Of a stretch of DNA of 64,000 bases, positions 12,267-24,581 are shown piece after piece. Source of the DNA: Nepenthes gracilis (lineage: Eukaryota; Streptophyta; Magnoliopsida; Caryophyllales; Nepenthaceae); assembly GCA_033239525.1 (NCBI GenBank), contig BSYO01000019.1:7355006-7419005 (forward strand), given 5' to 3'. Under the pieces are notes generated by a model that worked only from the letters and a program-made list of their open reading frames with translations, ran no database searches and was not told the DNA's origin. The position numbers and the translations under genes are program-made. Within the stretch, counting starts at the first letter, position 1, and each line of letters opens with the position of its first letter.

Positions 12267-14392
12267 TATTATTATTATTATTTGCCCCCTGTTACTTTTA
12301 GCTACGCAGTTCTTAGCTAATTTTGCAAGGGTTGCATGCATGCTCTTCTTATTTCATTTGGAAAGCAGTTTGCATGCTTTCTTGTGCCTGTACGCCAACA
12401 CGAGTCTGAGGTCACTATGCCGTATGGTTGTGCCCCATTGCTAGTCCGTTAGATTAAATCAAACTGTTTACCCTTTGTTTCAATTTTATTTTTAACATTT
12501 TATTGTTAACTTCAATTATATATATATAAGCCAAATGATTATATTTCAATCTTGTGTTAATATAAATGTTAACACCTATTTGAGATATAGAAAGTCATTC
12601 AAAGAGAGTCGGCTCAGACCTCCGAGTAATTTGATTCGAATGTTATACACTGCAATAATTAATAAAATATCAAAAAATACGGGACTCAACCTTTAGAATA
12701 TTATCCAATGTTTAAATTAAAAATCTAATTTTTATAAAAATAAAAGATAATTAGGAATTGGGAATGAGATAGTGGAAGAGAATTTGAGGATTGGACGGTA
12801 TGGTTCCGTGATTATTGAAATATACAAGTGCTTCAAGGACTAGAGCTCTATTCTTATTTTTTTCTCTTCTCCATTCCGATCACCCTAACTGAGGAGAAAA
12901 GTGCTTCAATGACCATCAATTAGCATGGTGTTCTTGAGTTAGTATGAATGTGTATTAATTGAGATGTTATACGAATTAAAAATTAAATGATTCAACTATT
13001 ACACAAGCTTATAACTATCAAGAGTTTATTCTTATCTTTTAATTGTTATAACTTTTATTTAATATGGTCATTCATTCCTTTATTTATACAATCATTTATC
13101 AAAATTTAATACATTTTTTAATTTTTTTTTCTAGTCCATTGGGTGCCTTGATCTTTTATATTTCTAACAATCTGACAATTTTGATATTTAGCAGGCCAAA
13201 TGCCTAGATAGGTTCTTGATTCTCTTCCATTTTTGGTGTAGAAACTCGATTATTTTATATCTTTTCATAAGCTTGTAATCTGAGGGCTCCACATTTTATT
13301 GTGTTGGGTCAATATTATTTAATATCGTACCCAACACTAACCCAATTCTTGAAGGTTAAATTCAAACTTTGAGTATGTTAGAATAGACACTTAGGTGGTG
13401 TGCATTGAATGTCATCTGAATTTTCCTTCTTGATGAAATCTTAATTAATACACGTTGATTGCTGATTAATCTTATCATTCAAAATCTGATTCTCTACTTC
13501 ATTTACTAAGAATCTTTGACCATTTGACTACTTTATTTTCTTTAAAACACTCTATTTTGTGCCCTTTTTGTTTCAAAAAGAATTACTTTCATTCAGTCTT
13601 TAGCCAAATCCAAGTGCCAACAATAGATAAAGCTTTATTTAATTTTTAATCAAACCTCTAGTCTTATCATCTGATTGAGTTTCTATTTGGTAAATATAAA
13701 GATAGAGCTCTCCTAAGTGCTTTCATATTTTTCAAGAAGACATTCATGTTATTTATCTCGATTATTCTCTTTTATATGAGAAATTACCTTGGTTTTCCTC
13801 TTTCGTACAACATCCTAGACTAGGGTTGATCTCCTTTTGGGCGGCTACACATGGTGCTCCTTTCTATCCGTTTTAGAGCATCTCGGCATGCTTGGAGTGT
13901 TTTAGTTTGTTCGATGTCTTTCAGCTTATGTGTTGTGACATTGTCATAGTACACATATTGTACAACTAAGGCCAATCAACGAGATGTTACATTTCGAGAA
14001 CAGGGTTTTGCATCCTTTGGATATTTTGCCTCATCTTCTACTTATTGTTGGATTGCCCCCTTCTTTCTCCTTTTATTTTTTTCGAGTTGACTGACTTTAA
14101 AATCTACCATATAAGAATGTACATTATATGTGATTGTATCTATAAAGAAGAATTTTTTTTTTTTTTTTTTTTGCATTCAAGTTGAAGTTTTAATCTTCCC
14201 CTTTTGTTGTACTTGTATTTTATCTGTATAATATTATAAGTCATTTAAAGTTTAAATTAATAAAAATATCCAAATAAAAAAAATTATGTTATTGATCTTG
14301 ATATATCAGCATTTTTTAAATTCTTGTTTGGTAGAGATTCAACCCTTTGATATGCTGATAACTCTGTCATCTGATAGTTCAAATTTTTGATA
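11672..14392. other. Gene-empty AT-rich interval
   Basis: I see no coding frame longer than chance and no LTR ends. It holds a TTA microsatellite (12218-12281), a poly-T tract (about 14148-14172), and a 9-bp perfect inverted repeat gtgttgggt/acccaacac at 13301-13309 and 13329-13337 with a 19-nt loop. It may contain the eroded 3' end of the second Tat element, but I cannot show that. Confidence 0.5.
12218..12281. repeat. (TTA)n microsatellite
   Basis: About 64 bp of TTA/ATT units with one interruption (tac at about 12261-12263). A short poly-isoleucine frame across it is an artefact of the repeat. Confidence 0.95.
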
Positions 14393-14859
14393 GTTTGATT
14401 TTTGATAATTAGGGATTCTGACAAATTGGAACCCTTATTTCAATAATTTTAAACTATTCAAGCTAATCAGATTTGTCTCCAGAGGCCAATTGAAATCTTG
14501 GAAAGCAATTTTGTTAACTTTGAATAATGAAGTCAGAGCCATTATTACTTTTGTGGCAAAAATGACTTACTAGTATCACCATCAACGCAGTGATAGAGGC
14601 TTGAAAATTGTGCCTTATTCGAATCACTTTAATATATGGCATTTAGGATTGAGAGAAGGTGAAGAGACATATATCATTACTTGAATAACACGCCATTTAG
14701 ACTAGCATTGGAACTTGAAACTCTTTGTTTTCAACTTCAATTACCTTTTCAGATTCTAATGTCTCACTTTTCACTTTAAACCCCAATTGCACATTCTTGT
14801 CGTTTTGCATTTGAGCATTGGCCTTTTGATTTCTTTGTCTGTCCTGCTCTCAATCACAC

Positions 14860-15942
14860 ATGGCACCTCTAAACACCTTGAAAGGCATCGCTAATATTAC
14901 TTCTTGCCCAACCAATGTCCATGTGCTAAACATTTATGACTTATATAATATTTTTTTTGCTATTCCTTTATATGTCCCTTTACCTAAGGAGAGAGCTTGC
15001 GCTTCAAGGAATGATTTTATGGCCTTTTATAAGACCCATCTAAAGGATGGTGTCCGAATTCCTTTTGCTAAGAAATTCATTTAAATAATGGAAGCTTTGG
15101 AATTCTCAATTGTCCATCTCCATTCTAATATCATAAGATATATTATGGCGTTGTGTGTTTTCTTTCATTAACAAGGCTTTAGACTAGACTCCTGGACGGT
15201 TATGGTAGTCTTCCGTTTTAATTAAGAGAGCAATTGGATTTCTCCAACTCCCAAGATGGGTTTTAAAATAAGCTGTAAAAATCCAAACTTAGTGAAAAAT
15301 TGGAAAGCTAGATTCTTCTTCATTAGAGTTCCTAATAATCAGATTTTGACAAATAATTGGAGCGATATCAACACTGCATTTTTTGGTCCAATTCTTAAAA
15401 ATGGATGCTTTATGACTAGATCTCAAACTAATCTCATTCAAGAAAATCCGGCCAAATTGCACAAAATTAGCAGTTTTCTTACTCATGCTACATTAAATGG
15501 TGTCAATTGTATATTATTTTTGGAGGAGAGGCTATTATTGATATGCACACCGAGTCTTTTAAAAAGAAAAAGGGGTTGTCTCTTCATTGATTCTTCTTCT
15601 TGGGCTAATATTAACTAGCCTAAAGTTCAGCCAACAACTATTCCAAAGCCTTGTTCAGATGATAATGAGGTCTTAAAAATTGTAGATGTCGTTTGTGCTT
15701 AGACAACAAAGAGGGGTGCCGAAGGATCTTCTCACCGATCAACTATAGTTATTGCATCTTGATTTGAAGATGATAATCAGATTTGAAGAATTTGTTCTTT
15801 TCTTGACTCTTGATTCAAAGAGGGAATCATTTTTTACAAGAGGATCATCCCCTTTGTCACTCCTATCTTTCCTATTAGTTGTATAGATGTGAGGAATTCT
15901 AGAGTTTCTTTAACTTCTGATGTTACGGACTTTAGGGAATAA
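14860..15942 (+). pseudogene. Antisense ORF of Tat element (transposase_28-like), copy 1
   Basis: Frame antisense to the element, starting MAPLNTLKGIAN and followed by 'FMAFYKTHLKDGVRIPFAKK', then 'IMEALEF', 'MALCVFF' and, near 15300, 'KNWKARFFFIRVPNN'. The same blocks in the same order are in the antisense gene at 26356-28509 ('FITVYEIHLKGGLRFSIAEK', 'IMRALGV', 'SLCVFF', 'KRWKDKFFFLGVHEH'). These correspond to the plant family annotated as 'putative gypsy type transposon' (Pfam transposase_28); its biochemical role is unknown. The one frame runs about 360 codons but contains in-frame stops (15082-15084, 15169-15171, 15616-15618 and several later). A Ser/Asp-rich tail follows, which also fits the family. 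Confidence 0.75.
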
Positions 15943-16130
15943 GGGAGCTCCCTATTCTCGAGGTCTACCCTTGAGCATCAACCATCGGGTCATTGAGCTA
16001 TTTGTGTTTCTGAATTTTATAGCCCTATGTTGTACATGTAAACGAGGACAATGTAATTAATCTTTTAATATATATATTTAGATTCTTTCACCATTGAATA
16101 TACATCATTCTTCTGTTGATGTTGATTGGG

Positions 16131-16149
16131 TGACATAGCCCCCAAGTGT
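16131..16149 (-). other. Polypurine-tract-like sequence between integrase and antisense ORF
   Basis: Minus strand reads 'CACTTGGGGGCTATGTCA', close in form to the true PPT/LTR junction of the element ending at 29947 (TATGGGGGGCTA then TGTTGG). The copy in unit 2 is at about 19248-19267. It could be a second PPT or an old LTR edge; its function is uncertain. Confidence 0.35.
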
Positions 16150-16750
16150 ATGCTAATGAATGGTTGGCCGCTTGGTGGCCAAATTATTAATCAAGTCTTT
16201 TGATTATCGTCACCGATCAAGTAGCCATAAGATGGTTAACCTGATTGCTAACTAAGCTTTTCCACTATTCTCACCATTTAGATAAAACCCTAATTCTTAA
16301 CCATTTGACTGATTGTGTATATCTCGTAGAAAAGCATATTAACACTTATGTATTAGAAGTATTCCTAAGATTTAATAGGTTAAATGAATGTCACTAATTT
16401 TGTCTCTGAGTCATGTTTTGGCATGTTAAAACGGAATCAAATGTTTGGTTTTCAAGCTCCTGAGCCTTTTAAAATTGTTAGTGTGTGACCACACTTGGGG
16501 CAATAGGGCTCTACTGAACCTACACCATGACCACTCCTTATAATTGGTATGTTTACAGACTAGGTATTCAAATCAATTGTTTTACATAGGGTCACTCGTG
16601 TCCATATTAACTACATGTAAGAACAAAAATTGATAGTAAATGAATCAAAAAATAAAATTTTATCAATTAATTGAAAGAATTAATACAACATAAAAGCACC
16701 CTAAAGCAAAAGACAAGACATACCTTTATACTCCTAGGTTGACACCGTTA

Positions 16751-17504
16751 TTAGTAGTATTTCTTAATGTGAATAACATTCCAAGTTTGAGGAACTAGTT
16801 TTCTATTTTGAGAGAAAAACTTGTATGCCCCATTATAAAGTATTGTCAACACTAGGGATAATCTTTCCCAAATTGAGGATAGTTTATTCCTATGTGCTAA
16901 TTTCCTGATTGCCGTGATATTCATTAATACTAAGTTTCTAACGTCAAAAGTCTACGCCTTTACCTTCTTATTATAGTACCAAGTAACTATTTTTTGATAA
17001 GATGCCACTTGAATACTTGTCATTTCTCAAACTTCCTCTAGGAGATCCAAATTTTGTCTTATAAGTTGAAACTTTTAGTTGGGAGTGAAATTTTCTACTT
17101 GGTAGTTCGACAGTCCAATCTCCTCTACGATTACTACTTCTATTCCAAAGTATAGACTGAACAGTGTTTCTTAAGTTGGTTTTCTTAGAAACATTCAATA
17201 AGCCCTCAAAACAGATGGAAGGTCATTACCTAGGTGCCTCCAGCTTCGTCCAACTTTACTTTTAGCTTATTCACAATCGTTTGATTTGTTACTTCTAGTT
17301 GTCCATTTGTTTGTGGGAAAGAGATTAATGTGTGAGCCAATCAAATCCCTAAACCAATGTGATACTTGTTGAACCTTTTGTTAGAAAATTAGATACCATT
17401 ATTGGTCATTATGACCTCCGGTATTTCTAATCTGTAAAGAATATTTTAGTGTACAAATTTTGTTGCATTCTCCTTTATAATCTTAGCAAATGGAGTTGCT
17501 TTTA
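16751..17504 (-). pseudogene. Tat integrase C-terminal half, duplicated copy
   Basis: Integrase fragment cut at 17504 by the duplication boundary. Motifs on the minus strand: 'PQTNGQLEVTNQTIVN' (core end, near 17320), 'WTVELPS' preceded by a decayed GSEAV-like block (17198-16971), and the terminal 'WNVIHIKKYY' with its stop at 16751-16753. This is the typical end of Tat/Athila integrases ('PWNAEHLKKYY'). Multiple frameshifts. Confidence 0.78.
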
Positions 17505-17511
17505 AGCCCAG

Positions 17512-20500
17512 GTTTGATTTTTGATAATTAGGGATTCTGACAAATTGGAACCCTTATTTCAATAATTTTAAACTATTCAAGCTAATTAGATTTGTCTCCA
17601 GAGGCCAATTGAAATCTTGGAAAGCAATTTTGTTAACTTTGAATAATGACGTCAGAGCCATTATTACTTTTGTGGTAGAAATGACTTACTAGTAGCACCA
17701 TTAACGCACTGATAGAAGGCTTGAAAATTGTGCCTTATTCGAATCACTTTAATAAATAGCATTTAGGATTGAGAGAAGGTGAAGAGACACGTCATTACTT
17801 GAATAACACACCATTTAGACCAGCATTGGAACTTGAAACTCTTTGTTTTCAACTTCAATTACCTTTTCAGATTCTAATGTCTCACTTTTCACTTTAAACC
17901 CCAATTGTACATTCTGGTCGTTTTGCATTTGAGCATTGGCCTTTTGATTTCTTTGTCTGTCCGGCTCTCAATCACACATGGCACCTCTAAACACCTTGAA
18001 AGGCATCGCTAATATTACTTCTTGCCCAGCCAATGTCCATGTGCTAAACATTTATGACTTATATAATATTTTTTTTGCTATTCCTTTATAGGTCCCTTTA
18101 CCTAAGGAGAGAGCTTGCTCTTCATGGAATGGTTTTATGGCCTTTTATAAGACCCATCTAAAGGATGGTGTCCGAATTCCTTTTGCTAAGAAATTCATTT
18201 AAATAATGGAAGCTTTGGAATTCTCAATTGTCCATCTCCATTCTAATATCATAAGATATATTATGGCGTTGTGTGTTTTCTTTCGTTAACTAGGCTTTAG
18301 ACTAGACTCCTGGACGGTTAAGGTAGTCTTCCGTTTTAATTAAGAGAGCAATTAGATTTCTCCAGCTCCCAAGATGGGTTTTAAAATAAGTTGTGAAAAT
18401 CCAAACTTAGTGAAAAATTGGAAAGCTAGATTCTTCTTTATTAGAGTTCCTAATAATAAGATTTTATCAAATAATTGGAGCGATATCAACACTGTATTTT
18501 TTGGTCCAATTCTTAAAAATGTATGCTTCATGACTAGATCTCAAACTAATCTCATGCAAGAAAATCCGGCCAAATTGCACAAAATTAGCAGTTTTCTTAC
18601 TCATGCTACATTAAATGGTGTCAATTGTATATTATTTTTGGAGGAGAGGCTATTATTGATATGCACACCGAGTCCTTTAAAAACAAAAAGGGGTGGTCTC
18701 TTCATTGATTCTTCTTCTTGGGCTAATATTAACTAGCCTAAAGTTCAGCCAACAACTATTCCAAAGCCTTGTTCAGATGATAATGAGGTCTAAAAAATTG
18801 TAGATGTCATTTGTGTTTAGACAACAAAGAGGGGTGCCGAAGGATCTTCTCACCGATCAACTACAGTTATTGCATCTTGATTTGAAGATGATAATCAGAT
18901 TTGAAGAATTTGTTCTTTTCTTGACTCTTGATTCAAAGAGGGAATCATTTTTTACAAGAGGATCATCCCCTTTGTCACTCCTGTCTTTCCCACTAGTTGT
19001 TTAGATGTGAGGAATTCTAGAGTTTCTTTAACTTCTGATGTTACGGACTTTAGGGAATAAGGGAACTCCCTATTCTCAAGGTCTACCCTTGAGCATCAAC
19101 CATCGGGTCATTGAGCTATTTGTGTTTCTGAATTTTATAGCCCTATGTTGTACATGTAAATGAGGACAATGTAATTAATCTTTTAATATATATATTTAGA
19201 TTCTTTCACCATTGAATATACATCATTCTTCTGGTGATGTTGATTGGGTGACATAGCCCCCAAGTGTATGCTTGTGAATGTTTGGCCGCTTCATGGCCAA
19301 ATTATTAACCAAGTCTTTTGATTATCGTCACCGATCAAGTAGCCATAAGATGGTTAACCTGATGGCTAACTAAGCTTTTCCACTATTCTCACCATTTAGA
19401 TAAAACCCTAAATCTTAACCATTTGCTTGATTGTGTATATCTCGTAGAAGAGCATATTAACACTTATGTATTAGAAGCATTCCTAAGATTTAATAGGTTA
19501 AATGAATGTCACTAGTTTTGTCTCTGAGTCGTGTTTTGACATGTTAAAAGGGAATCAAATGTTTGGTTTTCAAGCTCCTGAGCCTTTTAAAATTGTTAGT
19601 GTGTGACCACACTTGGGGCAATAGGGCTCTACTGAACCTACACCATGACCACTCCTTATAATTGGTATGTTTACAGACTAGGTATTCAAATCAATTGTTT
19701 TACGTAGGGTCGCTCGTGTCCATATTAACTACATGTAAGAACATAAATTGATAGTAAATGAATTAAAAAATAAAATTTTATCAATTAATTGAAAGAATTA
19801 ATACAACATAAAAGCACCCTAAAGCGAAAGACAAGACATACCTTTATACTCCTAAGTTGACACCGTTATTAGTAGTATTTCTTAATGTGAATAACATTCC
19901 AAGTTTGAGGAACTAGTTTTCTATTTTGAGAGCAAAACTTGTATGCCCCATTATAAAGTATTGTTAACACTAGGGATAATCTTTTCCAAATTGAGGATAG
20001 TTTATTCCTATGTGCTAATTTCCTGATTGCCATAATATTCATTAATACTAAGTTTCTAACCTCAAAAGTCTACACCTTTACGTTCTTATTATATTACCAA
20101 GTAACTATTTTCTGATAAGATGCCACTTGAATACTTGTCATTTCTCAAACTTCCTCTAGGAGATCCAAATTTTGTCTTATAAGTTGAAAATTTTAGTTGG
20201 GAGTGAAATTTTCTACTTGGTAGTTTGGCAGTCCTATCTCCTCTACGATTACTGCTTCTATTCCAAAGTATAGACTGCATAGTGTTTCTTGAGTTGGTTT
20301 TCTTAGAAACATTCAATAAGCCCTCAAAACAGATGGAAGGTCATTACCTAGGTGCCTCCAGCTTCGTCCAACTTTACTTTTAGCTTATTCACAATTGTTT
20401 GATTTGTTACTTCTAGTTGTCCGTTTGTTTGTGGGAAAGAGATTAATGTGTGAGCCAATCAAATCCCCAAACCAATGTGATACTTGTTGAACCTTTTGTT

Positions 20501-20622
20501 AGAAAATTAGATACCATTATTGGTCATTATGACGTCCGGTATTTCTAATCTGTAAAGAATATTTTAGTGTACAAATTTTGTTGCATTTTGCTTTATAATT
20601 TTAGCAAATGGAGTTGCTTTTA
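17512..20622. repeat. Tandem segmental duplication, unit 2
   Basis: Second copy of 14393-17504. Its right end continues without a break into the rest of the integrase ('acccattttgcaaag'), so this is the original position and unit 1 is the added copy, or the reverse with a deletion. Base differences spread along the copies argue against an assembly duplicate. Confidence 0.95.
17978..19060 (+). pseudogene. Antisense ORF of Tat element (transposase_28-like), copy 2
   Basis: Same gene remnant as 14860-15942, with the ATG at 17978 and matching in-frame stops, so the frame was already broken when the block was duplicated. Differences from copy 1 are scattered substitutions (for example CVFFR* instead of CVFFH* near 18287). 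'KNWKARFFFIRVPNN' is near 18418. It is flanked to the right by the integrase end at 19869. Confidence 0.75.
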
Positions 20623-23260
20623 CCCATTTTGCAAAGTAATTTACCACAATGATAATGAATTTGCTTTATACGATTGTTATTGGAAATTTACCTGGCACAT
20701 CAAGCCTCCACTGTCTGAATGGCTAAGGAGCCTACAGAATCTGGAGCTCTCTAAGTGGTTACCTAGATACATTACCATGAATTTGGCAATTCTCATATTT
20801 CTTAATGAACTCTGTCACGTCCTTCTTCATGATTTTGAATGCTAAACTTTCTCTCCTCACATACATCCGCATATACCAAGATCTAGCTCATTGAGGACAT
20901 AATTGGCTTCAATCGAAGCTAGACAACGGGTGAAGGTAAGGAGTAGCCTCTCCTGTACAGGTGACTCATCCACCAAAGTGTACAAACTGACCATTTTCAT
21001 AATGCTTTTCACCTTGATAGGATCATCTGGAAGTGTTCCATTCCTTTAAGATACATTTTTATATGGGGTTATCCAAATTATCTTATCGGATAGAATTTCA
21101 TCATACTCTTTGATGCTAGGATTTTGACGTACTTCTCTCATATCCGGGCATACTATTTGGGATAATTGGATGTTGTCATCTTAAAAAGTCGAGTAGCTTT
21201 CTAATTGTCTTCCCTTAGGATATAGACAACTTTAACCTTATTGAAGAATGGCAAGAGACCATATACCTTGTGAAGGTATTTTGTTAGGCTCGAGTCAGAT
21301 ACTTTAAAGTTAGCTAGCATTTGTTTAACTACTTTAAAGTTCGGGTCGGATCACTGTAGATAACTAAGTTCTTGGTGGAACATTCTTTATCTGGCTTCAA
21401 ACTTGTTAGCAAAGTTTCATATTCTATCACATTGTTTATGGCTCAAAACCTGAATGCTATTTAATATTTGATCTAGAATCCTTTGTGTGTTATTAACACT
21501 ATTCTAACTCTGTTTCCTAAATGTAAAGTTACTCTGTCGACATGAAACATCAATATGGGAGATGATCCTTCTAGGGTTGCCCCCATGCAAATGTTTTTCA
21601 TGTGGGGTTGACATTTTGACAATAAATTCTATGAGATCTTAACCCATTTTAGAAGATCGTACTCAAAACTTTAAATCAAACTCACCCAACTCAACATATC
21701 ATTTAATCAAGCACCTAAATAATTTTGACTTCTACAAGATCCCTTTAATGATTAATTGGTCAAGATCACAATCTTATGAGTATGAAAATAAGGTCAGAAT
21801 TTTCTCACTACAAAGACTAAGGCTAAAGCAACCTTTCCCACTCGCGCATATTAGATCTCTATGTCTAATATGATTTTATTAATATAGTATCCAATTACTG
21901 ACTTCTAGCCTCTTTCCTAATCAGAATGACACTCAAGGCTATTTCTGAGACGGACAGATAGAGGTATAATTCCTCACCCTCCTTACGACAAGTTAGTGAA
22001 GGAGGATTTTTTAGATATTTTTTCCGTTCTCAGAAAGCTTGCTAGATACATACATTTGTCAAAAACCATTTGTTCTTACTGCTCTCGATGCCTTAAAGAA
22101 TGAAGGATATTTTTTCATTGACTTAAGTTTTCGGTTAGCCTTTAGATTTTTTTGATAATCTAAGGTGGCTTTATATCCATTATGGCTTTGATATTCTCTT
22201 GGTTCACTTATATTCCTCATTTGTGAGACAACGAACCCCAAGAATTTACTAAGAGTCACTCCAAAGATGCATTTGGTTTGGTCTAACTTCATTCAGTATG
22301 CCCTGAGTACTTCAAATGTTACCGCAATATTGTTAATATGCTCGTTGGCAAGTACGATTTCAACGAGCATGTCATTAATATACACGTCCATATTTTTTTG
22401 TTCTGCCACTTGAATATTTTATTTACTAACATTTGGTATATTGCTCTAATATTCTTTAGTCCAAACGGCATTAATTTGCAATAGTAGGTTCCTTGGTTTG
22501 TCATGAATAAGGTCATTTCCTAATATTCTTAGTTCTTATGGATTCGATATTTCTTGAGTAAGTATCCATAAAGTTTAACAGTTGACACTCAAATGTTGAG
22601 TCTATTAACGGGTCGATCCTTGGTCATGAGAAACAATCTTTCGGATATGCTTTATTCCCGTTAGATAAATTGACACACATCGTCTACTTTCCTTTACTTT
22701 TCTTAATATGGACAATATTAGGTAACAAATCCAGATAGTTCACCTCACTGATAATTTTAGTATCAATTAATCTATGCATATTTTTTGGATCTGGATTCCA
22801 CGAAGTGACAATCTAAACACATTTATTCAAGTTTCCCATACTCAAAGAAATTTGGAGAGGCAACTCTCTTGAGGCCGTTGAAGTGAGTTCTCATCTCAAA
22901 GATCGAATATTTTGATTGGTTGAGGGAGAATTGGGCCATTCATTTGCATCAAGTGTCAACTTCATTGAGTGACTTGGTCTCCTCTTACTTTTTCAGTCCC
23001 GTATCTAATTGAAAACTTTATTTTCAGATGTGAGATTGAATTGATCACTTCAAAAGTTGTTAAGCATGGTTAACCTAGTATGACGTTGTAAATAAAAGGG
23101 AGATCTACAACTAAGAAGGTTATCATATGGGTGGTAACTTTTCGATATGTCTCTAATGTAATCTCTAGTTGCACTATTTCCTTCACAAAGTCTAGTTTAT
23201 TATCAAATCTATACAATGGTTCATTAAATTATTTTATTTGATTACTTTTAAGTCCTAATT
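19869..23260 (-). pseudogene. Tat pol: protease-RT-RNase H-integrase
   Basis: Read leftwards. The protease end shows 'FLVVDLPFIYNVILG' (about 23130-23080), the Tat form of the retropepsin C-terminal motif. RT has 'GTYYCKLMPFGLKN' (about 22500-22450) and 'MKLDQTKCIFGV..SKFLGF' (22292-22230). The catalytic YVDD box reads YIND near 22355, so the first catalytic Asp is lost. 'YPSFFKASR' marks the RT/RNase H boundary. RNase H (about 22000-21300) is very eroded. Integrase runs from about 20950 to 19869, including 'PQTNGQLEVTNQT' and the terminal 'WNVIHIKKYY'. There are many stops and frame changes. Confidence 0.8.
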
Positions 23261-23290
23261 TAATGAACGCATTAAAATAGAGAAGATTTT

Positions 23291-23575
23291 TGTCACGTCC
23301 TCGACCTCAAGACTGAATTTATTAATTTCTTAATTCATAATTAAGTTAAATTTTAAAGATTCAAAATTCAATTGTTTATTTCTTTGAAAGAAATAAAACC
23401 AATAATCAAATATTAGAATGTGAACCCGCAAACTTAATTAGTATTAACCAACCTGAAGTAATAAAGAATTCAAACCATAGAATCCAAATATTATACCCAC
23501 AAGTGGTTGTAAATCTAGCAATTAGCAGACCTCGAATTAAATGTAAGAAAAAAAAAATAACTGATATAAGAGTAT
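23291..23575 (-). repeat. Left LTR of chromovirus remnant, part a
   Basis: Starts tgtcacgtcctcgacc, an LTR edge. It is homologous to 32573 onwards, including 'gaaataaaa', 'acccacaagtgg' versus 'acccgtaagtgg', and 'aatgtaag'. It is interrupted at 23575 by the element 23576-29947 and resumes after 29952. Confidence 0.8.
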
Positions 23576-24538
23576 TGTTGGGCCCCAATATAAAGGCCCA
23601 TAAAAACACGGCCCAGAAGAAAGGCCCAAGCGAGAGGCCCAGAGAAGAAGCCAATGGCCCAAAGACCAAGACTGCAGCAGAAGCCCAAGAAGTCCCGTCC
23701 GCTCGTAAGCAAGCTCGAGGACAACGCTAGCAATATCCGAGGACACAGACGCAAAAGGGACCGAGAACTCTGGAAGCCCTGCTGAGTCCCAGAATTGCCC
23801 GAGAGGTTAAGAAGAGGCTCTCGGACTTACTCAGAAGATCCTCCAAGAACAGCCTCCTCTTACGAGTCTGCGAACTCACGAGGAGCCCCACTCAGGGACG
23901 AGGACCACCTATGCTCAAGGATGCCAGCTAAGCGATTTCGTCAGTTCCCAAGGAAACCTGCAACCACTGCCAGTCGTCGTCTCAATAGGGCACGCCTAGT
24001 CAAATCGAGACTGACGCACCTAGTTCTGCCAGCGGCGCTAGCCGCGTGCCTTACCGCGCACGTCAGCAGCATTAATGAGGCCAGTGGGACGCTGCACAGC
24101 ATTTGGGCCATCTGATGGCTGCCATGCGTCGCCACCCCAACGGCCTGGACTCCCCAATAAATACCCAGTAAATTCCCTCTCAAAAGGGACCAGACTCTTT
24201 TCCCCCAAAAGGCAAAAGCAAAGACTCCCCGCAAGCATAGCCTTCTAAGAAAGAAACGCAAAACAATAGACAAGGAAGGAATTAACCCCAACGCTTGTAC
24301 TTTGTAAAGACTTCAACTCAAATAGTGAAGCACTTTCAAGGCCCTGAGCCTCGTGATTTTTCCTCCCCATTCAAGAGGGGGTTTTCCACATAAAAGATCC
24401 GGTCTCAATCTTCCTCTCGTGTCCATTACCGCATTAACTTGTGTTGCCTAGAAACCACGGATCGAATTGGACCCCGTGGATTCAGCGCACCAGCTAACCA
24501 CGGATCTGACTGGATGCCGCAGATCCAGTCAAAGAACA
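23576..24538 (+). repeat. 5' LTR of the non-autonomous Tat element
   Basis: Begins TGTTGGGCCCC. U3 opens with a tight group of GGCCCA words (23580-23661). A TATA-like 'caataaataccc' lies at about 24155-24166. 'ttgtactttgtaaag' near 24295 may mark the polyadenylation zone. The last ten bases (tcaaagaaca) differ from the 3' LTR end (aatgcaaca), so the inner edge is placed by length. No clear primer site follows; an 18-bp direct repeat (tcaaagaacaaccaacga, at 24529 and 24557) sits there instead. Confidence 0.88.
23580..23661 (+). promoter_or_regulatory. Site II (GGCCCA/TGGGCC) cluster in U3
   Basis: Five GGCCCA words plus an initial GGGCCC occur within about 80 bp. TGGGCC/GGCCCA 'site II' elements are bound by TCP factors in plant promoters active in dividing cells. 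The same group is at 28964-29046 in the 3' LTR, next to the antisense gene's promoter. Function is inferred from the motif only. Confidence 0.5.
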
Positions 24539-24581
24539 ACCAACGAACTTCCCCTCTCAAAGAACAACCAACGACCTGAAG

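Larger units (their letters stand above)
14393..17504. repeat. Tandem segmental duplication, unit 1
   Basis: Collinear with 17512-20622 at high identity (a few differences per 60-bp line by eye). It starts at 'gtttgatttttgataatt' and ends at 'gagttgctttta'. Seven bases (agcccag, 17505-17511) that belong to neither flank separate the two units. Confidence 0.95.
14393..23290 (-). mobile_element. Second Tat-lineage element, rearranged and truncated
   Basis: Reading leftwards: protease (about 23260-22960), RT (about 22700-22060), RNase H and integrase, with the integrase stop at 19869. Beyond it, on the opposite strand, is the antisense ORF. The integrase C-terminus plus antisense ORF occur twice because 14393-17504 and 17512-20622 are a direct duplication. 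The right side stops at 23291 where a chromovirus LTR begins. Gag and both LTRs of this element were not found. The order pol followed by an antisense ORF is a known arrangement in some Tat-type plant elements. Confidence 0.8.

Noticed and set aside
12193..12444. Open frame with a long isoleucine run
   Set aside because: Produced by the (TTA)n microsatellite; no homology-like motif on either side.
13301..13337. MITE based on the gtgttgggt/acccaacac inverted repeat
   Set aside because: Only 9-bp arms with a 19-nt loop and no target duplication; more likely a chance hairpin.
14393..20622. Two full separate element insertions
   Set aside because: The edges lack LTRs and target duplications and the right unit continues smoothly into the rest of integrase, so a tandem duplication explains it better.
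23503..24291. Several overlapping frames of 66-116 codons on both strands
   Set aside because: All lie in the 5' LTR, are mutually overlapping, and arise from GC-rich sequence; the 3' LTR copies carry different breaks.
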